Positions 16,663 through 25,132 of a DNA stretch of 43,461 nt are shown one piece after another. Each line of letters opens with the position of its first letter. Positions within the stretch are counted from its first letter, which is position 1. Below the pieces are notes generated by a model. That model made no database searches. It saw nothing but the letters and a program-made list of their open reading frames with translations, and was not told the origin of the DNA. This DNA comes from Alistipes sp. (GTDB lineage: Bacteria > Bacteroidota > Bacteroidia > Bacteroidales > Rikenellaceae), in the NCBI GenBank assembly GCA_017631285.1, contig JAGBTO010000101.1:1-43461 (forward strand), read 5' to 3'. Position numbers and translations under genes: made by a program.

Positions 16663-18322
16663 TCCCAAGAAAGATTTTGCTCTGCGTGGTTGGCAGATTT
16701 TGGCATCGACGCTTGTTGTGTTGATTGTCCTGAGTTTCGTCCCTCCTATCGAAGCAGGAGGGTTGTCACTGCGTCGTGCAAGTGTAATATCCGACCTTAT
16801 TGATGTGAAGAAACCACAATCCGAAGAATCTGTGGCTGAGCTTGCTCCCGAAATTGATATCGAGGAGTTCGAGGTCGATTTGGAGAAGGTGGCTCAGACT
16901 GTAGAGCAAACTACCCAAACGGTTTCGCCTACGGGGATGGCCACATCTGCGTCGTGGGAGGGCATCTTCGAAGAGCAACCTTCAGGAGGCGAATATATTA
17001 CATCGCCCGACAACCTGCCTTCAATCGAAGAACTCCCCGTGGCTGATTTCACGTCAATACTTCCAGCCGATGGAAAAATCACAGCTATCGAGGAGTTTGC
17101 CCAAACTGAACAATCGGCCATGGAACGCCTTTACGAGAAGTTGCTATCGGGCAAGGAGCAGGTGAGAATAGCTTTCATGGGTGATTCATTTGTCGAGGGC
17201 GACATCCTAACGGCCGACCTGCGCGAACTTCTGCAAGATACATTCTCGGGAGGTGGTGTAGGTTATGCCCCCATAGCTTCACCCTTCACAGGCTTCCGCC
17301 AAACTATCAAGACCACCTCGAAGGGGTGGACCCCCTACAACATCATGCAACGCAAGTCAACCCCCGAACCCTATGTCCAGGATTTTTTCGTGTCGGGTTG
17401 GGTTGCAAAGGCATCGCAAGGAGCCTCTACTCATTGGGAGATGACCCAGAAGCGTCGTCATGCCGACGAGTGTCGTCGCGCACGCTTGCTCTTCATCTGC
17501 CGTGAAGATGCCACGGTGAGTGTGAAACTGGACCAGGAAGAAGAGCGAAAGTTCTCGTTTGAAGCTGGTGAGCATGTGAGACAAATAGTTGTCGAAAGCG
17601 AAAATATCTCTTCGCTGGAGATGCGTATCGACAGTGGTGCCGCAGGATTTACAGGCATAGGTGCTGAGTTCGAAGATGTGAAAGGTGTGGTAGTGGATAA
17701 CCTCTCGGTGCGTAGTAACAATGGCCAGGCCATGTTCTGGAGCAACGCTGCGGTGAATGCTCAAATCAACACCATGCGCAGCTATGACCTTGTGATTCTG
17801 CAATATGGTCTTAATATCATGCAGGCCGACCGCACAAACTATTCGCTCTATGCCCAGCAGGTCGAGAAGATGATTCACTACGTGGAGAGTTGCTTCCCCG
17901 GAGCAGCGGTGCTAGTTATGGGTGTGAGCGACCGTTCGCAAAAGGATGAGAATGGCATAACCCCGATGATAGCAGCCGAGCATCTCACCCGCTGGCAACG
18001 TACCGCTGCCGAGAATTGTGGCGCAGCGTTTTGGGATACCTATGCAACCATGCAACGTTTGGGCGGCATGGAGACTTTTGTGGCTAATGGTTGGGCGGGT
18101 AAGGACTACACCCACATAAATTATGCCGGAGGTGCTCGCATAGCTCGTGAGTTATATTACTCGCTCTTGAAGGGTGCCGAACTCTATTGTGCATCGCTAC
18201 ACGAGCGTATTGAAAAGAGCTCTCCCGTGCTTAGCAAACCTTTAGAGATAGACCCAATAAACAAGATTACTGCAGAGAAGATAGTTTCATTGCAGGATAG
18301 CCTCTTGGATGGAACATTATAG
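16655..18322 (+). CDS. SGNH/GDSL-type hydrolase, membrane anchored
   Basis: A 555-residue protein with one N-terminal helix (about 13-31), an acidic, low-complexity linker rich in Glu, Thr and Ser (about 45-150), and a SGNH-hydrolase domain. Block I is FMGDSFVEGD (catalytic Ser178), and block V is DYTHINYAGG with Asp484 and His487. An inserted beta-rich part lies between about 215 and 345. It overlaps the upstream metallopeptidase by 8 nt and the downstream MBOAT gene by 1 nt. Paired SGNH and MBOAT genes commonly move acyl groups onto exported polysaccharides, as in the AlgI/AlgJ/AlgX alginate O-acetylation system, so transfer or removal of acetyl on a surface glycan is the likely job. Confidence 0.82.
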   Translation: MTNPKKDFALRGWQILASTLVVLIVLSFVPPIEAGGLSLRRASVISDLIDVKKPQSEESVAELAPEIDIEEFEVDLEKVAQTVEQTTQTVSPTGMATSASWEGIFEEQPSGGEYITSPDNLPSIEELPVADFTSILPADGKITAIEEFAQTEQSAMERLYEKLLSGKEQVRIAFMGDSFVEGDILTADLRELLQDTFSGGGVGYAPIASPFTGFRQTIKTTSKGWTPYNIMQRKSTPEPYVQDFFVSGWVAKASQGASTHWEMTQKRRHADECRRARLLFICREDATVSVKLDQEEERKFSFEAGEHVRQIVVESENISSLEMRIDSGAAGFTGIGAEFEDVKGVVVDNLSVRSNNGQAMFWSNAAVNAQINTMRSYDLVILQYGLNIMQADRTNYSLYAQQVEKMIHYVESCFPGAAVLVMGVSDRSQKDENGITPMIAAEHLTRWQRTAAENCGAAFWDTYATMQRLGGMETFVANGWAGKDYTHINYAGGARIARELYYSLLKGAELYCASLHERIEKSSPVLSKPLEIDPINKITAEKIVSLQDSLLDGTL

Positions 18323-19830
18323 TGCAGATAGTGATGCAACAGATTTTAGATTTACTTCCACGCATAAAAGAGTTACTAAGCTATGACAGCTCGGCTCCGC
18401 TGATATTCAACAGTGGGCTTTTTCTCTTTTTGTTTGTGGCGTTTTTATCGGTGTATCTGCTGTTGCGTCGCACCACTACGCTTCGCATACTCTATGTGGT
18501 AGCATTCTCGCTCTTTTTCTACTATAAGTCGAGTGGAATCTATTTTCTGCTGCTGGCCTTTGCCGCTGTGAGCGACTACCTTATAGCCCATGCTATTGTC
18601 CGCACCGATGATAAGAAGATGAAGCGACGCTGGGTGGCAGCTTCGGTGGTTATAAATTTGGGCATGTTGGGTTATTTCAAATATACCAACTTTTTCATCG
18701 ACATAGCCAACAATTTAGTGGGGACGGGCTTCCTCGACTTCCAGAATATATTCTTGCCCGTGGGTATCTCGTTCTTCGTCTTTCAGTCGATGAGCTACAC
18801 TATTGACATCTATCGAGGCGAGATAAAGCCACTCGAGCGATGGATTGACTATATCTTCTACCTATCGTTCTTCCCTCAGCTTGTGGCGGGCCCTATCGTC
18901 AGGGCAAAGGATTTCATACCACAGATACGCAAACCTGTTGAGGTTAGCGAGACGATGTTCGGACGTGCCGTGGGGCTTATAATTATAGGTCTTATAAAGA
19001 AAGCCATTATCTCGGACTATATATCGTTGAACTTCGTCGATAGAATCTTCGACGAGCCTGCATTGTATTCGGGCTTTGAGTGCTTGCTGGGAATATATGG
19101 CTATGCACTGCAAATCTACTGCGACTTCTCGGGCTACTCCGATATGGCAATAGGCATAGCCCTGCTCATGGGCTTCAGCTTCCCCAAGAACTTCGATGCC
19201 CCATATAAGTCGGCCACCATCACCGAATTCTGGCGCAGGTGGCATATATCCTTGTCGAGTTGGTTGCGCGACTACCTCTACATCTCGCTTGGCGGCAACC
19301 GTAAGGGTAAGGTGCGTACCTATATCAACCTGCTGCTGACGATGGTGCTGGGTGGTCTGTGGCATGGTGCGGCTGTGAGGTTTGTGCTGTGGGGTGCGTT
19401 GCATGGCGTGGCGCTGGCGTTGCATAAGATGTGGCTCGCCATAGTGCCTTGGGCAAAGGCCAAGGGCGAGGATATGAACCCTTTGTTTAGAATTTTGGGG
19501 TGGTTTTTAACCTTCAACGTGGTCTGCCTGGGCTGGCTATTGTTCCGTGCCGAGGATATGCAGACGGTGCAGGTCATGCTCTATCAGATTGCCAATAACT
19601 TCAACGTGAACATCATCCCTCAGGTTGTTGAGGGTTATAAATTTGTCATCGGGCTCATCGCGTTGGGCTACTTCATGCACTTCATACCCGAGAAGATTGA
19701 CCATGATTTGATGCGCAAGGTGGGTGGAGCCTCATTCTGGTGGCAGGTGGCTATGTTGGTACTTACGGCGTGGTGCGTCATGCAGGTTAAGTCGAGCGAC
19801 ATTCAGCCATTTATCTACTTCCAATTCTAA
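18322..19830 (+). CDS. MBOAT-family O-acyltransferase (AlgI/DltB-like)
   Basis: A 502-residue polytopic membrane protein with about eleven helices. It has the MBOAT hallmarks: CDFSGYSDMAIG near residue 268-280, WRRWHISLSSWLRDYLYI near 308-325, and the invariant His348 in GGLWHGA. MBOAT proteins carry acyl groups across the inner membrane to periplasmic sugars. The start is GTG at 18322, overlapping the SGNH stop by one base; an in-frame ATG at 18334 is the alternative. Coupling to the SGNH gene implies a joint polysaccharide-acylation role. Confidence 0.9.
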   Translation: MQIVMQQILDLLPRIKELLSYDSSAPLIFNSGLFLFLFVAFLSVYLLLRRTTTLRILYVVAFSLFFYYKSSGIYFLLLAFAAVSDYLIAHAIVRTDDKKMKRRWVAASVVINLGMLGYFKYTNFFIDIANNLVGTGFLDFQNIFLPVGISFFVFQSMSYTIDIYRGEIKPLERWIDYIFYLSFFPQLVAGPIVRAKDFIPQIRKPVEVSETMFGRAVGLIIIGLIKKAIISDYISLNFVDRIFDEPALYSGFECLLGIYGYALQIYCDFSGYSDMAIGIALLMGFSFPKNFDAPYKSATITEFWRRWHISLSSWLRDYLYISLGGNRKGKVRTYINLLLTMVLGGLWHGAAVRFVLWGALHGVALALHKMWLAIVPWAKAKGEDMNPLFRILGWFLTFNVVCLGWLLFRAEDMQTVQVMLYQIANNFNVNIIPQVVEGYKFVIGLIALGYFMHFIPEKIDHDLMRKVGGASFWWQVAMLVLTAWCVMQVKSSDIQPFIYFQF

Positions 19831-20159
19831 AACAGGTCTCTAAAACAGAGAAAAATTCACCTCCTCATTTAAGTCACTTCACCCCTGCTTCAGGGCGTTT
19901 CATGGCATGGAACTTGCTACTTCAGAAGAATATGGTAGTTTCGAAAAGAGAATAAAAATTTGCAAATACACTTTTTTGTGCGTATCTTGCGCTCAGAAAA
20001 CATTATTAATTAACTCTTAAAACCAGGTGCCTATAGAAGAAATTCTACTCTTTTTGAACATTTATTAACCTTTGCCAGGTGGCATGTTTGTTCTCTGTTG
20101 CAGACTTTCTGCATGTTGAGACTGAGCTTACCAGGCGTAAATTAAAAGGAGGAAAGAGT
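19831..20159. other. 329-nt intergenic region before the sigma factor gene
   Basis: It contains two small hairpins after the MBOAT stop (TCTCT/AGAGA near 19837 and CCCTG/CAGGG at about 19890-19902), neither with a T-run, and the sigma-factor promoter at 19959-19989. That leaves a leader of roughly 165 nt before the ATG, long for this genome; I see no gene in it. Confidence 0.5.
19959..19989 (+). promoter_or_regulatory. Promoter of the sigma factor gene
   Basis: TTTG (19959-19962), a 20-nt spacer and TATCTTG (19983-19989) resemble the Bacteroidetes consensus with one change in the -7 element. The direction and placement suit the sigma factor gene. Confidence 0.55.
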
Positions 20160-20744
20160 ATGAACTCACAGGTATTAAGTGACCAGGTATTGCTTAATCG
20201 ATATCTTTCAGGTGACCGTGGTGCTATATCACAACTCATAGATAGACATTCTAATCGCGTCCGCGACTACATTCGTATGATGGTCAAAGATCGCGACTTG
20301 GCTGATGACATCCTTCAGAATACCTTGATTAAGGTTGTTCGCGTGATTGACGAGGGTCGTTATGCCGACACAGGTAAGTTCCTATCGTGGGTCCTGCGCA
20401 TTGCGCACAATCAAGTGATAGACTATTTCCGTTCGCAGAAGAGCTCGAAGACTGTGAACGAATCGGATGCTGGCTATAACGTCCTGGGTACACTGCGCTT
20501 TGCCGACTCAACTGTCGAGGACAAGATGATTTCAGAGCAGATAGCAGCCGACATCCGCCGCTTGGTGAACCATCTGCCTGAGGAGCAGCGCGAGGTGGTT
20601 ATGCTTCGTTACTACTCGGGCCTTAGCTTCCAGGAGATAGCCGACCAGACCGAGGTGAGCATCAACACTGCCTTGGGACGTATGCGCTATGCTCTTATCA
20701 ACCTTAGAAAGATGATTAAGGAGAACGATATTGTGCTGAGCTAA
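20160..20744 (+). CDS. RNA polymerase sigma-70 family (ECF-type) factor
   Basis: A 194-residue sigma factor with region 2 (about 15-85, including DLADDILQNTLIKV and FLSWVLRIAHNQVIDYFR for core and -10 recognition) and region 4 (about 132-182, with LPEEQREVVMLRYYSGLSFQEIA helix-turn-helix). The frame opens 27 codons earlier, but the ATG at 20160 is preceded by AAAGGAGG, a rare good Shine-Dalgarno for this genome, so I chose it. No anti-sigma factor gene follows; the next gene is a glycoside hydrolase after a terminator. It therefore looks like a free-standing sigma factor, perhaps for stress or growth. Confidence 0.88.
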   Translation: MNSQVLSDQVLLNRYLSGDRGAISQLIDRHSNRVRDYIRMMVKDRDLADDILQNTLIKVVRVIDEGRYADTGKFLSWVLRIAHNQVIDYFRSQKSSKTVNESDAGYNVLGTLRFADSTVEDKMISEQIAADIRRLVNHLPEEQREVVMLRYYSGLSFQEIADQTEVSINTALGRMRYALINLRKMIKENDIVLS

Positions 20745-20764
20745 CGGGGTGAAACCTAATAAAT

Positions 20765-20805
20765 AAGCTAACAATTTTGGATTTTACCGACAAAATTGTT
20801 AGCTT
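20765..20805 (+). terminator. Terminator of the sigma factor gene
   Basis: A 15-bp perfect stem (20765-20779 with 20791-20805) with an 11-nt loop, 20 nt after the stop, followed by T-rich sequence. It separates the sigma gene from the GH76 gene. Confidence 0.8.
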
Positions 20806-20830
20806 TGTCTTTATTAAACCTTAAACTACT

Positions 20831-22018
20831 ATGAAACGTTTTCTTTTTTACATTCTTTTTGCATTTTTAACATGTAGTCTTTATGCCTGTTCTTCTGGTG
20901 AGGAGCCTGAGCAGAAACCCGAAGAGCCTGAACAGCCCGAGGTTGAGGTAAACGAAGAGTTAGAGTATTGGACTAAGGAGGCAAACAAGAGCACCATTGC
21001 CTTTGTAAAACACTTCTGGAACAAAGATCGAAAGTACTTTAACAACATTATGAATCAGGATACACCCCAAGATGATTGGGGTTACTGGCCACAGGCTCAC
21101 GCCATGGATATCGTTATCGACGCCTATGCACGTACTAAGGATAAGGCATGGAAATCATACTTCGACGCATGGTATGTGGGTGTGAAGCAGAAGAGTGGTG
21201 GCAGCTACTACAACGACTTCGTCGATGATATGGAGTGGATATGCTTGACGATGATTCGCCTATATGAGTACTCGGGTGATAGTAAATACATAAACACTGC
21301 CAGAGATTTATGGAACGTTATCAAGCGTAACTGGAACGAGCAGTATTCGGGTGGTGGCATATCATGGAAGCAGAGCGAGCCCCAGAGCAAGAACTCATGC
21401 TCGAATGGTCCTGCGGGCATCATCGCGGCACGCCTCTATCAGCTCCACGGCAAGAAGGCCGAGGACCTGGAGTGGGCAAAGAAGATTTTCGAATGGCAAA
21501 CAGCTAAACTTGTGGGACCCGATGGCAGAGTGTATGACCACATCACCAACCACGAAACAGGCGAAAGAAGGGATTGGTTCTTTACTTATAATCAGGGTAC
21601 TTACATGGGTATGGCTCACGAGCTATATAACATCACCGGTGAGGAATTCTACCTCGAGCAGGCAACGCTTGCTGCCAATTGGTGCATCACCAACCTTATA
21701 GATAAGGATAACAACATCCTCAAGGATGAAGGTGCTGGCGGTGATGGTGCTCTATTCAAGGCTGTGTTTGTACGCTATTTCGTAAAGTTGATACTTGAAG
21801 AGGATTTGACAGGTTCCGAGCGTCAGCGCTATGTTAAGTTCTTCAACAATAACGCCACTGTGCTTAATACCAAGGGTACAGGCGAAGATTACCATTATAG
21901 TGGTAATTGGGCTTGGGCAGGTAATAAGTTCTGCGACCTCAATGCTCAGACAAGTGCTTGTGCCATGATTGAGGCAAAGGCCTATTACGAAATGATGATT
22001 GACAAAAAGAAGAAATAG
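20831..22018 (+). CDS. GH76 alpha-1,6-mannanase-like lipoprotein
   Basis: A 395-residue lipoprotein: signal peptide with lipobox LYAC (Cys20), a short Glu/Pro-rich spacer repeated as EEPEQ (23-38), then an (alpha/alpha)6-barrel of family GH76. The catalytic Asp pair is D132-D133 in the context FVDDMEW. Bacteroidales GH76 enzymes cut alpha-1,6-mannan backbones, for example of fungal cell walls; that substrate is inferred. The acidic residues after Cys20 resemble a surface-export signal of Bacteroidetes lipoproteins (S-rich then acidic). No mannan-utilisation partners lie nearby. Confidence 0.88.
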   Translation: MKRFLFYILFAFLTCSLYACSSGEEPEQKPEEPEQPEVEVNEELEYWTKEANKSTIAFVKHFWNKDRKYFNNIMNQDTPQDDWGYWPQAHAMDIVIDAYARTKDKAWKSYFDAWYVGVKQKSGGSYYNDFVDDMEWICLTMIRLYEYSGDSKYINTARDLWNVIKRNWNEQYSGGGISWKQSEPQSKNSCSNGPAGIIAARLYQLHGKKAEDLEWAKKIFEWQTAKLVGPDGRVYDHITNHETGERRDWFFTYNQGTYMGMAHELYNITGEEFYLEQATLAANWCITNLIDKDNNILKDEGAGGDGALFKAVFVRYFVKLILEEDLTGSERQRYVKFFNNNATVLNTKGTGEDYHYSGNWAWAGNKFCDLNAQTSACAMIEAKAYYEMMIDKKKK

Positions 22019-22091
22019 CTCCGCGAGGAGATAATTGTAAATTATATCCATATTTTTCTGCTTACTGCACAATAAACCAGCAACAGATGGC

Positions 22092-22107
22092 GTTTTGTTA
22101 TCAAAAC
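22092..22107. repeat. Short hairpin before the small ORF
   Basis: GTTTTG and CAAAAC (6 bp each) with a TTAT loop form a perfect hairpin 10 nt before the small ORF's ATG. It may be the end of the GH76 transcript or part of the small ORF's leader. Confidence 0.4.
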
Positions 22108-22117
22108 AGAATTGCCT

Positions 22118-22270
22118 ATGGAGAATGTGGACATTAATTTATCTTCTGATTTACTTGCCGACGAAGAGCGATTGTTACATAGTGCTGTGATATGCGACGA
22201 TGCCGAGCTATTCTACATCGACTGCTACCTCAGAGAGCTCTTCAGCTTGGAAAGTGAAACAACGTGTTAA
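22118..22270 (+). CDS. Possible small protein of 50 residues
   Basis: ATG at 22118 opens a 50-codon frame ending in TAA. The product is acidic (many Asp and Glu) and contains paired Leu and Cys residues, with no signal peptide or membrane helix. Codons look like those of neighbouring genes, and a clear intrinsic terminator follows 36 nt later, which supports a transcribed unit here. I recognise no family; whether it is translated is uncertain. Confidence 0.4.
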   Translation: MENVDINLSSDLLADEERLLHSAVICDDAELFYIDCYLRELFSLESETTC

Positions 22271-22305
22271 GATTGGGTTATTATGATTTACCCTATTAAG
22301 AATTT

Positions 22306-22336
22306 ACGCCTGCCCGAATTATCGAGCAGGCGTTTT
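22306..22336. terminator. Terminator between small ORF and DUF418 gene
   Basis: A 12-bp stem (ACGCCTGCCCGA with TCGAGCAGGCGT, one mismatch) and T4 on the plus strand. It lies between convergent transcripts and may serve both. Confidence 0.75.
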
Positions 22337-22388
22337 CCTTAATAATTATATATTAATCGGCACCGCACTTAGCGCCCTGATTTAATTC

Positions 22389-23588
22389 CTACCTTCTCAG
22401 CGGCACTCGCTTCAGCCATGTAGCTGCGCGCCACACCCACTCCACAGGGCCATAGTAGTAACGCTTCATCCACCAGTTGCTGAAGATAATCTGCGCCACA
22501 CAAATCACGACGCCCGCCACAGCACACTCGGCAAAGGTCGCCGTCATTGCAAGGTTGAGTCCAAAGCCATAGAAAATAACAACACCTAAAGCCGACTGCA
22601 CCATATAGTTCGTTACGCTCATCCTGCCCACAGGAGCCAGCTTATCCAACACTTTACGCCAACCCTTGCTCTTATAGTAGAGCAGAGTCAAGCCCGCAAC
22701 ATAGAATATCATCTGACCCAAATTAGCATAGTTGCGAAGCAACATACGCGCTCGGCCTAGAGCAAAGCCCTCCATACCTAATGTAGGCAACAACAACGAT
22801 GCACCATAGAATACGGCGAATACACCCAAAGCCCAAGGCAAAGCCTTCCTGCTCCACTTAACCATATTCTCCTCGCTACGATGAATACCCTGGCGACCAA
22901 TAAGCATTCCGATGATAAACAAACCGATAAGTTGCAGATAGCGAGCCACAGCAATAACCCACAAGCACTTCGCCAACTGCCCCTTCCAGAGGTTGAATCG
23001 AATCATATCCCAGAAGCCCTGATTAGCAAAAATATCGGCGCACTCGACATACAACGAGCCCATATACTTTGCCATCTCGCTACGTTCGTTTGGAGCTCCA
23101 CCCATCAGCACCTTGCCCAGCGACACCCACTCGGGAATCTGCAAGAAGAGCAACAGAGCCAACGCCAGCAATATTTTTGTCGGCACACGCCACAGTAGCA
23201 CCATAACACAGCCCAGAACAGCATAGACAACGAAAAACTCGCCCATATACATCAAACCATTCACATATCCCAACACGAACAACAGTGCCATGCGCCACAA
23301 AAAGCGCAAGCGAAAATCAACACCCTTGTCGGCCTGATTATCCATCTGAATAAAAAAACTCAAACCAAAGAGCATCGAGAAGATAGCGTATGACTTACCC
23401 TGCACAAAGAAGCGGATAACATCATAAACCAAGGTATCAATCTTCTGCATCAGGTGCGAAGTATATTCGGGATAAGAGGTGAGGTCGAAGTGCTCCATAC
23501 AATGCAGCAGCACAATGCCAATCAACGAAAATCCTCGCAAAGCATCAATCGACGAGATGCGTTGCTTGGGCTGTAAAGTTTGTATCAT
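22389..23588 (-). CDS. DUF418-family membrane protein (YeiB-like)
   Basis: A 399-residue inner-membrane protein with about ten helices. The N-terminal ISSIDALRGFSLIGI with LLHCMEH and the C-terminal half with GRMSVTNYMVQSALGV are typical of DUF418/YeiB. These belong to the wider acyltransferase-3-like membrane superfamily; biochemical role is not established. It begins 55 nt after yidD on the same strand, so it may be the last gene of the long minus-strand operon or have its own promoter; no clear promoter was found. Confidence 0.85.
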   Translation of the reverse strand: MIQTLQPKQRISSIDALRGFSLIGIVLLHCMEHFDLTSYPEYTSHLMQKIDTLVYDVIRFFVQGKSYAIFSMLFGLSFFIQMDNQADKGVDFRLRFLWRMALLFVLGYVNGLMYMGEFFVVYAVLGCVMVLLWRVPTKILLALALLLFLQIPEWVSLGKVLMGGAPNERSEMAKYMGSLYVECADIFANQGFWDMIRFNLWKGQLAKCLWVIAVARYLQLIGLFIIGMLIGRQGIHRSEENMVKWSRKALPWALGVFAVFYGASLLLPTLGMEGFALGRARMLLRNYANLGQMIFYVAGLTLLYYKSKGWRKVLDKLAPVGRMSVTNYMVQSALGVVIFYGFGLNLAMTATFAECAVAGVVICVAQIIFSNWWMKRYYYGPVEWVWRAATWLKRVPLRR

Positions 23589-23643
23589 AGTATTTAAGGT
23601 TTAAGGTTTTATTCAATAGTAGAATTTTCTCTTTCATCGCCAT

Positions 23644-23904
23644 TTAAGGCACAGGGTCGTAACCACTGCCACCCCATGGATGACAGCGCAGAATACGCTT
23701 TGCGGCAAGCCAGCAGCCTTTGATAGGGCCATACTTGCGTAATGCCTGAAGTGCATACTGCGAGCAGGTGGGAGTAAAACGACACGCCGCAGGGGTTAGG
23801 GGCGAGATGCACAGCTGATAAAATCTCACCAATACAATAAAAGGTAGCACAGCTACCTTTTTAAATATTATCGCACACTTGCTCCAGAATTCGTTGCACA
23901 GCAT
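23644..23904 (-). CDS. yidD: Membrane protein insertion efficiency factor YidD
   Basis: An 86-residue YidD/DUF37 protein. The family core is clear: the [14 protein letters not shown] segment, three Cys in [11 protein letters not shown], and the [17 protein letters not shown] tail. YidD is an amphipathic inner-membrane-associated protein that helps YidC-dependent insertion. It overlaps rnpA by 44 nt, the conserved gene order rnpA-yidD of bacteria. In this organism yidC does not follow in view. The start ATG at 23904 is the first that leaves an N-terminal amphipathic helix. Confidence 0.92.
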   Translation of the reverse strand: MLCNEFWSKCAIIFKKVAVLPFIVLVRFYQLCISPLTPAACRFTPTCSQYALQALRKYGPIKGCWLAAKRILRCHPWGGSGYDPVP

Positions 23905-24250
23905 GAGTTATAGTTTTATATGAATGAATCTCCTTGGTAGAATAAACAAACGCGAGGTCTATTCCCACCGACTTCTGTTCTGATAAAGTACGCAACGTCT
24001 CACGTGCCTCGGATTGACGAAAAGCCTCCCTTGTACGACGCTTCAACAGATTGCGTTTATTCGCACGCTTGTGAAACTTCTTAGGCACCGAAAACATCAC
24101 CTCGACAGACTCTTCCTCAGCTCCTTGCGCATGTTTATAATAGACATATCGGAATGGATAAACAAAGCCCCCCTTACCTTCGCCAAACATGCGGCGAATA
24201 GCCTTAAGCGACCTTAGTCGCTCACTTCGGGGCAACTTTAAATCCGACAT
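23861..24250 (-). CDS. rnpA: Ribonuclease P protein component
   Basis: A 129-residue RnpA. The basic RNR motif is visible as [18 protein letters not shown] (about 70-87), preceded by the [11 protein letters not shown] strand. It binds the RNase P RNA and helps cleave pre-tRNA leaders. Elsewhere it lies beside rpmH; here, as usual in Bacteroidota, it lies behind hemD and before yidD. Confidence 0.93.
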   Translation of the reverse strand: MSDLKLPRSERLRSLKAIRRMFGEGKGGFVYPFRYVYYKHAQGAEEESVEVMFSVPKKFHKRANKRNLLKRRTREAFRQSEARETLRTLSEQKSVGIDLAFVYSTKEIHSYKTITHAVQRILEQVCDNI

Positions 24251-24259
24251 AGTGAAATA

Positions 24260-25117
24260 TTATTTTGCCACAGCAACGCGAGCTCGGCTCTTCTTAGCAA
24301 GCTTGGTCTGCTGAGTACGAATAAACTCCTCCTTAGCCTCGTCGGTATGAATCTCAACCTCGGCAACATCCTCGCCACGCTTCACCTTACTAATGTAGAG
24401 GTCAATAGCCTTAGCCATCGAAGGAGCTTCAGGAGATGGCGCCGATGCCTTAACCTTCATACCCACTTCCAACGCTGCACGCAAGGTTGCCTCACCGAAA
24501 GTAGATATTATAGGCAACTCCTCCAACTTGAAGTTATCCATCACACTCTTCACATCCGAAGGCGAATAGAGAGCCATCAGGTCGTAATCCGCAGGCTTCA
24601 CACCCTCCATATCGGCAGCTACGGTCTTTGCCAATATCACAGGGTCGTAATCAATCTTGAGCTTGGTGAGGGTCTCAGGCAATTCTGGCTTATGAGGCTC
24701 ACTGAGTGCCAACAGGAATCGCTCGCTCTTATGCTTGATGATGAGCTCCAACAAAGAGGTGAAAGTGCCGTCAGCAAATGATATTTTTCGTTTGCGATAG
24801 ACTATATACTTCTGCAAGTAGAGCGCAACGGCTTCGGTATTACAGATATATTTCATAGTCTCAGGAATTGTGATACGAGCCTCCTCGCACACCTTGAAGA
24901 AACTATCTACCGTAGTACGTGAGGTGAAAATCACCGCCGTATGGTCAAGTATTTCAATACGCTGAGAACGGAACTCCTTCAAACTAACGCCCACAACACG
25001 AATCAGGGGCTTATAATCTACTTCAACGTTATACTTTGTCGATAACTCGTGAAATGGCGATTTCTCAATCACCGCAGGACGAGGTTGCGACACCAAAACT
25101 CTTTTTACCATTTCCAT
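24260..25117 (-). CDS. hemD: Uroporphyrinogen-III synthase family protein (HemD)
   Basis: A 285-residue HemD-type fold: two alpha/beta lobes joined by a linker, with VLVSQPRP at the N-terminus and DLMALYSPSDVKSVMDNF near residue 180-197 matching the conserved SPSGV-like block. It closes hydroxymethylbilane to uroporphyrinogen III for haem. A Lys/Arg-rich C-terminal tail of about 25 residues (LAKKSRARVAVAK end) is unlike classical HemD and may be a Bacteroidota extension. An ATG two codons later (25111) is equally possible. Gene order DUF4271-hemD-rnpA-yidD is typical of Bacteroidales. Confidence 0.8.
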   Translation of the reverse strand: MEMVKRVLVSQPRPAVIEKSPFHELSTKYNVEVDYKPLIRVVGVSLKEFRSQRIEILDHTAVIFTSRTTVDSFFKVCEEARITIPETMKYICNTEAVALYLQKYIVYRKRKISFADGTFTSLLELIIKHKSERFLLALSEPHKPELPETLTKLKIDYDPVILAKTVAADMEGVKPADYDLMALYSPSDVKSVMDNFKLEELPIISTFGEATLRAALEVGMKVKASAPSPEAPSMAKAIDLYISKVKRGEDVAEVEIHTDEAKEEFIRTQQTKLAKKSRARVAVAK

Positions 25118-25132
25118 TTTTTAATTACAATC

